From Flavipsychrobacter sp. (lineage in GTDB: Bacteria > Bacteroidota > Bacteroidia > Chitinophagales > Chitinophagaceae): DNA of 64,000 nt. The notes below the pieces were generated by a model. The model did not search any database. It was not told the origin of the DNA and saw only the letters and a list, made by a program, of their open reading frames with translations. Location: positions 1 to 64,000 of the forward strand of contig JAEUVZ010000059.1 of assembly GCA_016786665.1 (NCBI GenBank). Reading direction: 5' to 3'. Made by a program: the position numbers and the translations under genes. Shown piece by piece: positions 53,275-62,412 of this stretch. The number at the start of each line of letters is the position of its first letter. Position 1 is the first letter of the stretch.

Positions 53275-55665
53275 ATGATGCCGAAATATTTTTTACTGTT
53301 GATTTTCTTGCCTCTTTCCTGCCTGGGCAGAGAAGCAAATCGGAATATGGCCCAGCTTCATTTCCTAGAAAATAACGGCCAGGTCACCGACCAATATCAT
53401 CATCCCAGGGCGGATATTGATTTTATGCTCCGGGGCGAAGGGCTAACCCTCTTTATCAATAGTGGTAATATGTATTACCAATTCAGCGAACAAGCAGGCA
53501 ATGATATAAGCTTAACAAACATTGATGACAGGATGCAGGCATTGCAAGCTAAGCCTGTTGAAATGTACCGCATGGAGGTGGAATTGGTTGGCGCAAATAA
53601 GGAGGCCAGCCACTATACAGAAAAACCTTCTTGCTCCTTTGAAAGGTATTATCTGCCGCATTGCGGAGAAAACGGCATTGTAGCCCTTGGGTATGAAAGA
53701 ATCGTGTACCGGGAAGTTTATCCGGGAATTGACTGGGTTTTGTACATCAAAGATGGAAAAGTCGAATATGATTTTATCATTAAAGAAGGGGCGGACCCAT
53801 CAGTAATCAGGCTGAAATACAAAGGTGCGGAATCTCTGCTGGCTAATGCGGACGGCAGCCTGACGGCGGCCTGCCCGCTTGGCACTATTACGCAAAGCAA
53901 GCCCTGGAGTTACCAGGAGGATGGCGGATACGTGGCATCGTCCTGGAAGGTGAGCGGCAAAAAGGTGGGATTCCAACTGGGTAACTATAAGGGCAGGTTG
54001 ACGATAGACCCTACACTGGCATGGGGTACCTATTACCGGGGATCGTCGCCATCTACTAATTTTTTAAGTATCACAAAGGACGGCCCGGCGAGAATTTACG
54101 CCTGCGGTTTTACGACGGCGACGGATATAGTGGCCACAGTGGGTACCTACAGAAGTGTTTACTCCGGTGGGGCACACGATGCGTTTATCGCCCGCTTCGA
54201 TACCCTCGGCAACCGGCTTTGGGGCACTTATCTCGGGGGATTCCATTCAGACGCCTTTAACAGTATAGCCACCGATGCAGCGGGTAATATATACGTTTCC
54301 GGGTCCACCTCAAGCGACACTGGTATCGCCTCTACCGGCTGTCACCAGCCTTTATACCAGGGTTCGAACGATGGTATACTAGCCAAATTCAATGAATCGG
54401 GGCAGCGCGGCTGGAGTACATATTATGGTGGGATTGGCTCGGAAATAATTTATTCTGTGAACATCGACATTGCCGGGCGGCTCATCGCATCAGGAAAAAC
54501 TTCAAGCCCCAATAACATCGCCACCGTCAATACGCAACAGCCTGTTTACGGTGGCGGCACAAGCGATGCATTTCTTGTGCGCTTCGACACGGCAGGAAAC
54601 CGGCTCTGGGGTACTTATTACGGAGGTATGGGCAATGAAGATGCCTATGGCTGCACCTCCGATGGGCTAGGGAATATATACATTGCTGGCGTTACAAACA
54701 GTTCCACCGGCATAGCATCCACAGGTAGCCACCAGGATAGTTTTGTGGGCATAGAGGGCAATTCTATAGACGACGCTTACCTTGCGAAATTTGACAGTTC
54801 GGGCAACCGGCTCTGGGGTACCTATTATGGCGGGGAAAACCGCGAATGGTATGCATCCGTTATATGCGATAAGTCTAACAATGTGTACCTGGCGGCTACT
54901 ACCGGCTTTATTAGCGGAAATACGCCCGCCCCAAGCACCTTCAATATTGCCAGTACCGGCGCCTACCAGCAACAACCCTCTGATAGCGCGGAAATTTTCC
55001 TGGCAAAATTTTCGCCGGGCGGCAACCGGCTCTGGGGTACCTATTATGGCAGTACAGGCAGGGATTATATAGCTTCCTACGGTAATGGCCTGGCCACTGA
55101 TGCTTGGAATAATATTTATGTGTGCGGCATGAGCACGAGCGCGGGCATGTCCACTTCATCTGCATTTCAGCAGCAGCAGGGCGGAGACTTTGATATACTT
55201 ATTTCGAGTTTTGATAGCAGTGGTAACAGGCTTTGGGCTACCTACTACGGAGGCGCGGGTAACGATCAGGCGAGGGGATGTGTCCACGACGGCGACAACA
55301 GCTTGTATATCGCGGGTTTTACCGGCAGTGATAATAATATTGTCACCGTTGGGGCATTTCAGTCAACAAGGGATGGCGGGGTGAACACAGCCTTTATATC
55401 AAGAATTGGTGATGAAACGCTGAATACGGTCCATTTGACACCTCGCATGGATGATTTAGTTGTCTACCCTAATCCCAATAATGGTACTGTCTTCGTGGAG
55501 TGCTATGCTGTAGATGTAAATTATCAGGTTGCTGATATAACTGGTAGAGTGGTAAAGCGCGGGAGGCTGAAAGGGGACGACAAGCGTATTTCGATAACAG
55601 AACTACAGCCCGGGGTATATGTGCTGACAATAGAAGGTAGATCAATAGAACTACTGAAGCGATAG
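53275..55665 (+). CDS. T9SS-secreted SBBP repeat protein
   Basis: 796 aa. Signal peptide (about 1-20), an N-terminal DUF7948-like domain (LHFLENNGQVTDQYHHPRAD, about 30-250), then about eight SBBP repeats of 55-75 residues with the core 'FDSSGNRLWGTYYGG', and a C-terminal T9SS type A domain (DDLVVYPNPNNGTVFVEC, LQPGVYVLTIEG). The repeats likely build a beta-propeller on the surface. ATG 53275 and ATG 53278 are both possible starts. The last 15 bases overlap the convergent GT87-like gene. Confidence 0.88.
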   Translation: MMPKYFLLLIFLPLSCLGREANRNMAQLHFLENNGQVTDQYHHPRADIDFMLRGEGLTLFINSGNMYYQFSEQAGNDISLTNIDDRMQALQAKPVEMYRMEVELVGANKEASHYTEKPSCSFERYYLPHCGENGIVALGYERIVYREVYPGIDWVLYIKDGKVEYDFIIKEGADPSVIRLKYKGAESLLANADGSLTAACPLGTITQSKPWSYQEDGGYVASSWKVSGKKVGFQLGNYKGRLTIDPTLAWGTYYRGSSPSTNFLSITKDGPARIYACGFTTATDIVATVGTYRSVYSGGAHDAFIARFDTLGNRLWGTYLGGFHSDAFNSIATDAAGNIYVSGSTSSDTGIASTGCHQPLYQGSNDGILAKFNESGQRGWSTYYGGIGSEIIYSVNIDIAGRLIASGKTSSPNNIATVNTQQPVYGGGTSDAFLVRFDTAGNRLWGTYYGGMGNEDAYGCTSDGLGNIYIAGVTNSSTGIASTGSHQDSFVGIEGNSIDDAYLAKFDSSGNRLWGTYYGGENREWYASVICDKSNNVYLAATTGFISGNTPAPSTFNIASTGAYQQQPSDSAEIFLAKFSPGGNRLWGTYYGSTGRDYIASYGNGLATDAWNNIYVCGMSTSAGMSTSSAFQQQQGGDFDILISSFDSSGNRLWATYYGGAGNDQARGCVHDGDNSLYIAGFTGSDNNIVTVGAFQSTRDGGVNTAFISRIGDETLNTVHLTPRMDDLVVYPNPNNGTVFVECYAVDVNYQVADITGRVVKRGRLKGDDKRISITELQPGVYVLTIEGRSIELLKR
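54802..55050 (+). repeat. 30-bp perfect direct repeat within the SBBP gene
   Basis: Positions 54802-54831 and 55021-55050 are identical over 30 bases; both encode GNRLWGTYYG. They are 219 bases apart, a multiple of three, so recombination between them would add or remove exactly 73 residues in frame. Confidence 0.9.
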
Positions 55666-56823
55666 TGGTTCTTTTCGTTGTATCATTAACTGCAATACTA
55701 TTATACACCACACCAAAATACCCGGTATTGCCTTGATGGCATAAGGTACCAGGTATTCTTTGCGGATAGCAGGGGGGAATATGTCGGTTGGGGTAAGGCT
55801 GATACCGATAAAGGCTATCCACAGCAGGGCCGTTCGCCACCGGGCGGGCTGCTGTGCGAAATACCAGAGCGCAATACCCGTCATGGCAATAATAAAGGTG
55901 GGCGACTCGGCTTTGTGGTTGAAAATGACTACCCATACCAGCATGTGGGCCAGGAATAGCAAGCGGAACCGCTCTGCTTTGTACCACTTCACCCGCAGCA
56001 GGGGCGCGAAAAACAAGAGTATCCCCAGTGCTGTAACGATGTTTTTGGCGCTACCCAGCCCGAACCAGCTATGCAGCCAGCCCATAACCGAAAGCCCGAA
56101 AGAGGCGGACTGGTCCTCGGCCATCATGCGCGCCCAGCTATGGTATTGCATCAGTAGCATGTCCGGCCCGGTAACCAGCAAGGGGACGAGGGCGAAAATC
56201 ACCATCCACAGCATGGCGTAGAGGAGAAATTTCAGCTTGCCGGGATAAAAAAGGAACAGGCAGAACCCGATGGCCCCATATACTTTGATGAATGTACCGG
56301 CTACCAACCACAGGGCGGCCCAGCCGGGGCTCCCCCGTTGCAATCGGGTAGCCGCCAGCAGCAGGCATCCCGCCAGCAACCCATTGCTCTGGGCGTTCTG
56401 CATAGAAGTGACCAGTTCTATGAATACAAAGAGTAGTATGCCAGCCCGCCGCCTGTCCGCGAGCGGTAGCGCCCTTACCCCGAAAAGCAGCGCCAGGGCG
56501 TTAAGCAGATTCCAGGCTGCCAGGCCCACTACATCCGGCAGGTAAGCCAGCCCGCCCATTGCCAGGGCAAACGTGGGGCTATACTTATATAGGTCCCATT
56601 GGCGGTCGGGATACAATATATATAGGTCGCGCCCGCCGATGAGGTTGAAGAAGGATTCTTTGAATATGATATAGTTATTGTAGAAAGTGTAAGACTGCCC
56701 GCCGGGCACATACAGGTGGGTATGGCCACGCAGCACCAGTTGTATGCTAACGCCGACCGCCGCCAGGCTATACAGGGCCAGCAGAACCCGGTGCTGAAAC
56801 AGAAAAGCTGAGATACGCCGCAT
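55651..56823 (-). CDS. GT87/DUF2029-type membrane glycosyltransferase-like protein
   Basis: 390 aa with about nine to ten membrane helices. The first periplasmic loop reads GGRDLYILYPDRQWDLYKYSPTFAL, matching the DLY...Y.Y.P pattern of GT87 (polyprenol-phosphate-mannose-dependent mannosyltransferase) and DUF2029 proteins. Substrate is unknown. It is convergent with the SBBP gene and divergent from the atp operon. Confidence 0.78.
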   Translation of the reverse strand: MRRISAFLFQHRVLLALYSLAAVGVSIQLVLRGHTHLYVPGGQSYTFYNNYIIFKESFFNLIGGRDLYILYPDRQWDLYKYSPTFALAMGGLAYLPDVVGLAAWNLLNALALLFGVRALPLADRRRAGILLFVFIELVTSMQNAQSNGLLAGCLLLAATRLQRGSPGWAALWLVAGTFIKVYGAIGFCLFLFYPGKLKFLLYAMLWMVIFALVPLLVTGPDMLLMQYHSWARMMAEDQSASFGLSVMGWLHSWFGLGSAKNIVTALGILLFFAPLLRVKWYKAERFRLLFLAHMLVWVVIFNHKAESPTFIIAMTGIALWYFAQQPARWRTALLWIAFIGISLTPTDIFPPAIRKEYLVPYAIKAIPGILVWCIIVLQLMIQRKEPLSLQ

Positions 56824-56850
56824 GAGCCGTAAAGATATTGATATGTTTCA

Positions 56851-56941
56851 GGTAATTCATTACCCGTGCGTACTGTTGCTTTCAGGGCTCGGGCAGAGCA
56901 GTTTTCATCGGTAATGAGGTATAGCGGGACAGGGCCCGAGC
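56851..56941. other. Inverted repeats between GT87-like gene and atpB
   Basis: The 273-base divergent gap holds GCTCGGGC (56887-56894) complementary to GCCCGAGC (56934-56941), a palindromic GGTAAT-TC-ATTACC (56851-56864), and GGTAATGA (56910-56917) that could pair instead with TCATTACC (56857-56864). This could be regulatory DNA or RNA structure; nothing more can be assigned. Confidence 0.4.
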
Positions 56942-57014
56942 GGCATGTTTTACAGGCATTAACAAAAGATTGAAAAAAAAGTCCGTTTCGATTTTTTTCA
57001 GAAATTTTAACCCG

Positions 57015-57022
57015 TATCTTTG
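57015..57022 (+). promoter_or_regulatory. Putative atp operon promoter (-7 element)
   Basis: TATCTTTG is an exact TAnnTTTG match. A T-rich stretch (56991-56998) sits at the -33 distance. Predicted leader is about 68 bases before the atpB ATG. Confidence 0.6.
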
Positions 57023-57096
57023 CGCAAAATTTGGCTGAGTATATTAGTACAAAGCCGGATATAACTAAGTTTTAAGCACAATTCAGGGCTAGAAAA

Positions 57097-58588
<1,492 letters not shown>

Positions 58589-58605
58589 TCGCACAGGTAA
58601 AATTT

Positions 58606-58642
58606 TAACTGCATCCAACGCATAGGGCAGCGGATGCAGTTA
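58606..58642 (+). other. Stable hairpin between atpE and atpF
   Basis: TAACTGCATCC (58606-58616) pairs over 11 bases with GGATGCAGTTA (58632-58642), loop 15 bases, followed by TTTATC. It sits 18 bases past the atpE stop and 68 bases before atpF and is well placed to protect the atpE message 3' end or thin out readthrough, raising subunit c relative to the rest. Confidence 0.65.
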
Positions 58643-58709
58643 TTTATCTCTCCTAGCCGGAGGGAGGCAATTTTAAATTGAACTTTTAAGACTTTTAATA
58701 AATAACAAC

Positions 58710-59204
58710 ATGGCATTATTAACCCCCGCACTCGGTTTATTTGTCTGGACGCTGATAGCATTCCTTTGCGTATTCTTTATACTGCGCAAGTTTGCCTGGA
58801 AACCTATCCTGAACTCGCTGAGCGAGCGTGAAACCGGCATAGCCGAGTCGATAGCTGCCGCTGACCGTGTAAAGAAAGAAATGGGCCAGATGCAGGCGGA
58901 AAACGAAAAGCTGATGGTGCAGGCACGTGAAGAGCGCTCGCAGATGCTGAAGGAAGCCAAAGAAATGAAAGATCGCATCGTTAACGAAGCGAAAGACCAG
59001 GCTAAAGCAGAAGCGAACAAGATACTTGCAGAAGCGAACGCCCAGATACACCAGCAGAAGATGGCCGCGCTAACCGACGTGAAGAACGAAATAGGCAAAC
59101 TCTCTGTAGAGGTGGCGGAAAAGATACTGCGCAAGCAACTGGCAGCCGGTGAAGCTCAAGATCAGTATGTGAACATGCTGGCGGAAGAAATTAAACTGAA
59201 CTAG
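58710..59204 (+). CDS. atpF: F-type ATP synthase subunit b
   Basis: 164 aa: one N-terminal membrane helix (about 8-27, LFVWTLIAFLCVFFILRKFAWKP) followed by a long Ala/Glu/Lys-rich coiled coil (30-160, ...KEAKEMKDRIVNEAKDQAKAEA...). It forms the peripheral stalk that holds F1 to F0. Usual length and place in the operon. Confidence 0.96.
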   Translation: MALLTPALGLFVWTLIAFLCVFFILRKFAWKPILNSLSERETGIAESIAAADRVKKEMGQMQAENEKLMVQAREERSQMLKEAKEMKDRIVNEAKDQAKAEANKILAEANAQIHQQKMAALTDVKNEIGKLSVEVAEKILRKQLAAGEAQDQYVNMLAEEIKLN

Positions 59205-59223
59205 TTTTAACTAATTATAAAAA

Positions 59224-59793
59224 ATGCAAAATCCTCGTTTAGCATCGCGCTACGCAAAATCCCTGCTCGACCTGGCTGTTGAACAAAACAAGCTGGATGC
59301 GACGCTGACTGACATGAAGTTGCTCGAGGCGATCTGCAAGCAAAATCGTGACTTCGCGGCTATGCTGCGCAGCCCGATCATAAAGGCTGATAAGAAACAA
59401 GCGATATTGAAGGCGGTACTGGATGGCAAGTTGTCGGACCTGGCAAACGCCTTCATAAACCTGCTGGTAAGCAAGGGCCGTGAGTCGAACCTGCAGGAGA
59501 TGGCCGGTGAGTTTGTAGCCCAGTATAATAAAATGAAGGATATCCGCACGGTAAAGCTGACAACAGCGGCGCCGGTATCGGATGTAGTGAAGGAAGCGAT
59601 TAAAGCGAAAGTGGCCAAGAGCCTGAATAGCGCTTCAGTGGAAATGAAGACAGCGGTTAATCCTGACCTGATAGGCGGGTTTGTGCTGGAGGTAGAGGAC
59701 AAAATGTTTGACGCAAGTATCCGTCGCGACCTGAATGATATCAAGTCCCAATTCCTTGATAACATTTATGTGAGCAAGATATTGGCCAATTAA
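59224..59793 (+). CDS. atpH: F-type ATP synthase subunit delta
   Basis: 189 aa. N terminus NPRLASRYAKSLLDLAVEQ and C-terminal IGGFVLEVEDKMFDASIRRDL are family hallmarks. It caps F1 and links it to the b stalk. It follows atpF by 19 bases; atpA follows after 93 bases. Confidence 0.96.
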   Translation: MQNPRLASRYAKSLLDLAVEQNKLDATLTDMKLLEAICKQNRDFAAMLRSPIIKADKKQAILKAVLDGKLSDLANAFINLLVSKGRESNLQEMAGEFVAQYNKMKDIRTVKLTTAAPVSDVVKEAIKAKVAKSLNSASVEMKTAVNPDLIGGFVLEVEDKMFDASIRRDLNDIKSQFLDNIYVSKILAN

Positions 59794-59886
59794 TCCCGGA
59801 CTTCCGGAGAGGGAGTGCGAAGCAGTAATTAAGTAGTTCTTAAATTTGTAAATAATAACATCCCCTGAAGGGACAAACTAAAATAT

Positions 59887-61464
59887 ATGGTTGACATTAA
59901 ACCGGATGAGATTTCGGCGATATTACGCCAGCAGCTGACCAACTTCAACGCTTCTGCCGATATGGAAGAAGTGGGTACTGTATTACAAGTGGGCGATGGT
60001 ATCGCGCGCGTGTACGGCCTGGGTGGTGTTCGCCAGGGTGAACTGGTAGCGTTCGATAACGGCGTTAAAGCCATAGCCCTGAACCTGGAAGAGGACAACG
60101 TGGGTGTGGTACTGATGGGTGATGCAGCCGGTATACGTGAGGGCGATAAAGTACGCCGCACGAACCAGATCGCATCCATTAAAGTGGGTGAAGGTATGGC
60201 AGGCCGCGTAGTGAACACACTGGGTGAGCCAATAGATGGTAAAGGTCCCCTGAAAGGCGAACTGTACGAAATGCCGCTGGAGCGTAAGGCGCCGGGTGTT
60301 ATCTTCCGTGAGCCGGTAAAGGAGCCCCTGCAAACCGGTATTAAAGCGATAGACGCGATGATACCCGTAGGCCGTGGCCAGCGTGAACTGGTTATTGGCG
60401 ACCGCCAGACCGGCAAGACCGCTATCTGTATTGATACCATCATCAACCAGAAAGAATTCTACGAAGCAGGACAACCTGTTTATTGTATATATGTAGCTAT
60501 AGGCCAGAAGGCCTCTACCATTGCCGGTGTAATGAAAACACTGGAAGAGAATGGCGCTATGCCCTATACTACCATCGTAGCTGCCCCGGCTGCAGACCCT
60601 GCGCCGCTCCAGTTCTACGCTCCCTTTGCCGGTGCTGCTATAGGTGAGTTCTACCGTGATACCGGCCGCCCGGCACTGGTTATCTACGATGATCTTTCCA
60701 AGCAAGCCGTGGCTTACCGCGAGGTATCGCTGCTGCTGCGTCGCCCTCCGGGACGTGAAGCCTATCCTGGTGACGTATTCTACCTACACAGCCGCTTACT
60801 GGAACGTGCGGCAAAGGTTATCAATAACGACGAGATAGCTAAAACAATGAACGACTTGCCAGATAGCATTAAGCACCTGGTAAAGGGTGGTGGCTCGTTA
60901 ACAGCCCTGCCTATCATAGAAACGCAGGCGGGTGACGTATCAGCTTACATCCCAACGAACGTTATCTCCATCACCGATGGTCAGATATTCCTGGAAAGCA
61001 ACCTGTTCCTCGCCGGTATCCGTCCTGCGATCAACGTAGGTATCTCGGTAAGCCGTGTGGGTGGTAACGCTCAGATCAAATCGATGAAGAAAGTAGCGGG
61101 TACACTGAAGCTAGACCAAGCCCTGTTCCGCGAACTGGAAGCGTTCTCTAAGTTTGGTGGTGACCTGGATGCCGCTACTAAAACGGTAATTGATAAAGGT
61201 GCCCGTAACGTAGAAATCCTGAAGCAAGCACAGTACACTCCTTACTCTGTAGAAAAGCAAGTTGCTATCATCTACCTGGGTACCAATAACCTTATCCGCG
61301 AAGTAGCGGTAAGCAAAACAAAGGCGTTTGAAGAAGCGTTCCTGCAGCAAATGGAACTGAAACTGCCTGAGGTACTGGCTGAATTCAAGAAAGGTAACCT
61401 GCCGGAAGAAGGCATCAAAAAGATGGTGAAACTGGCGCAAGACCTGGTACCACAATACAAGTAA
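59887..61464 (+). CDS. atpA: F-type ATP synthase subunit alpha
   Basis: 525 aa. Walker A GDRQTGKT (171-178, Lys177), the ATP-synthase alpha/beta signature region [14 protein letters not shown] near residue 375, and the full-length C-terminal helical domain. It carries the non-catalytic nucleotide sites of F1. A hairpin follows the stop by about 20 bases and the next gene is on the other strand, so atpG does not follow here; atpD and atpC are also absent from the window. Confidence 0.98.
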   Translation: MVDIKPDEISAILRQQLTNFNASADMEEVGTVLQVGDGIARVYGLGGVRQGELVAFDNGVKAIALNLEEDNVGVVLMGDAAGIREGDKVRRTNQIASIKVGEGMAGRVVNTLGEPIDGKGPLKGELYEMPLERKAPGVIFREPVKEPLQTGIKAIDAMIPVGRGQRELVIGDRQTGKTAICIDTIINQKEFYEAGQPVYCIYVAIGQKASTIAGVMKTLEENGAMPYTTIVAAPAADPAPLQFYAPFAGAAIGEFYRDTGRPALVIYDDLSKQAVAYREVSLLLRRPPGREAYPGDVFYLHSRLLERAAKVINNDEIAKTMNDLPDSIKHLVKGGGSLTALPIIETQAGDVSAYIPTNVISITDGQIFLESNLFLAGIRPAINVGISVSRVGGNAQIKSMKKVAGTLKLDQALFRELEAFSKFGGDLDAATKTVIDKGARNVEILKQAQYTPYSVEKQVAIIYLGTNNLIREVAVSKTKAFEEAFLQQMELKLPEVLAEFKKGNLPEEGIKKMVKLAQDLVPQYK

Positions 61465-61484
61465 AGAATAGTAATCAATATAGC

Positions 61485-61519
61485 AAGAGGCTGTCTCAAT
61501 GTTTTTGAGACAGCCTCTT
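61485..61519. terminator. Hairpin terminator between atpA and ppx
   Basis: 14-pair perfect stem: 61485-61498 (AAGAGGCTGTCTCA) with 61506-61519, loop of 7 bases, followed on the plus strand by ATCTTTTAT. It closes both the atp operon and the convergent ppk-ppx unit, whose stop lies 6 bases away. Confidence 0.75.
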
Positions 61520-61524
61520 ATCTT

Positions 61525-62412
61525 TTATATCCCGGAAGTCATTTCTTTGTAGAGCATTTTTATCAAGCCATCTGCCAGCCCTATTTTCGGTACGTATATC
61601 TCTTCAGCCCCCGACCAGCGCATGACCGATATGTATATCTGCAATGCAGGAACTATTACATCAGCGCGGTCTATTCTGAGGTTGTACCGGTGCATCCGCT
61701 CTTCCAGCGTTGAGCTGCCCAGTTCTTTATGGTAATCTTTCAGAAGCTCCAGCGAGAGTGGTTTCCCTTCTTTACGCTTAGAGATGGAGAATATTTTATT
61801 GATATTACCACCACTTCCTATTACCTCCACAGGCTGGTGCTCTTTGGTGTGGGTTTTTATATACCATTTCATCTGGTCCCACTTCTCGTCAGTTACCGAC
61901 CGGTGCAGCAGCCGGATGGTGCCTATGTTGAACGACTCCTTGAATATGGTATGGTTGTCTGCAAAAAGCGTTACCTCGGTACTTCCGCCGCCTACGTCTA
62001 CATATAGGTACGATTTGTTGGGGGCGAGGTTTTCCGCTATGTGTGTTTCATACACTATATTGGCTTCCTCCAGGCCGGTAATAACCTGTATGTCCAGCCC
62101 GGTTTCCTTTTTTATCTGCTGCAGTATTTCCTTGCCGTTGGCGGCATCGCGCATGGCTGAGGTGGCGCAGGCTTTGTATGACGCTACATTATACACGCTC
62201 ATCAGGTGCTTGTACACCTTCATGGTCTCTACCAGTTTGTCGCGCCGCTCCGGCGTAATGTACCCTTTCTCAAATACATCAATACCCAGCCTTAGTGGTA
62301 TGCGCAGCAGGTTTAGTTTGGTATAGTCAACGGTGCCGTCTGTGTACACCGAGGTTTCTGTTATGAGCAGCCTTGCCGCGTTGGAACCAATGTCAATTGC
62401 CGCTAGTATCAA
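61525..62412 (-). CDS. ppx: Exopolyphosphatase (Ppx/GppA family)
   Basis: 295 aa, the short Ppx form without the extra C-terminal HD domain. ASKHA motifs: AAIDIGSNAARLLI (4-17) and YVDVGGGSTEVTLF (phosphate 2). It releases phosphate from polyphosphate or pppGpp. The start is a TTG at 62412 overlapping the ppk stop (TTGA); an in-frame stop 18 bases upstream leaves no ATG option. Tight coupling with the polyphosphate kinase joins the making and breaking of the same polymer. Confidence 0.9.
   Translation of the reverse strand: MILAAIDIGSNAARLLITETSVYTDGTVDYTKLNLLRIPLRLGIDVFEKGYITPERRDKLVETMKVYKHLMSVYNVASYKACATSAMRDAANGKEILQQIKKETGLDIQVITGLEEANIVYETHIAENLAPNKSYLYVDVGGGSTEVTLFADNHTIFKESFNIGTIRLLHRSVTDEKWDQMKWYIKTHTKEHQPVEVIGSGGNINKIFSISKRKEGKPLSLELLKDYHKELGSSTLEERMHRYNLRIDRADVIVPALQIYISVMRWSGAEEIYVPKIGLADGLIKMLYKEMTSGI

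Noticed and set aside
44355-56823. T9SS gene cluster as a mobile or phage region
   Set aside because: No integrase, transposase, tRNA junction or terminal repeats were seen; housekeeping pckA lies in between.
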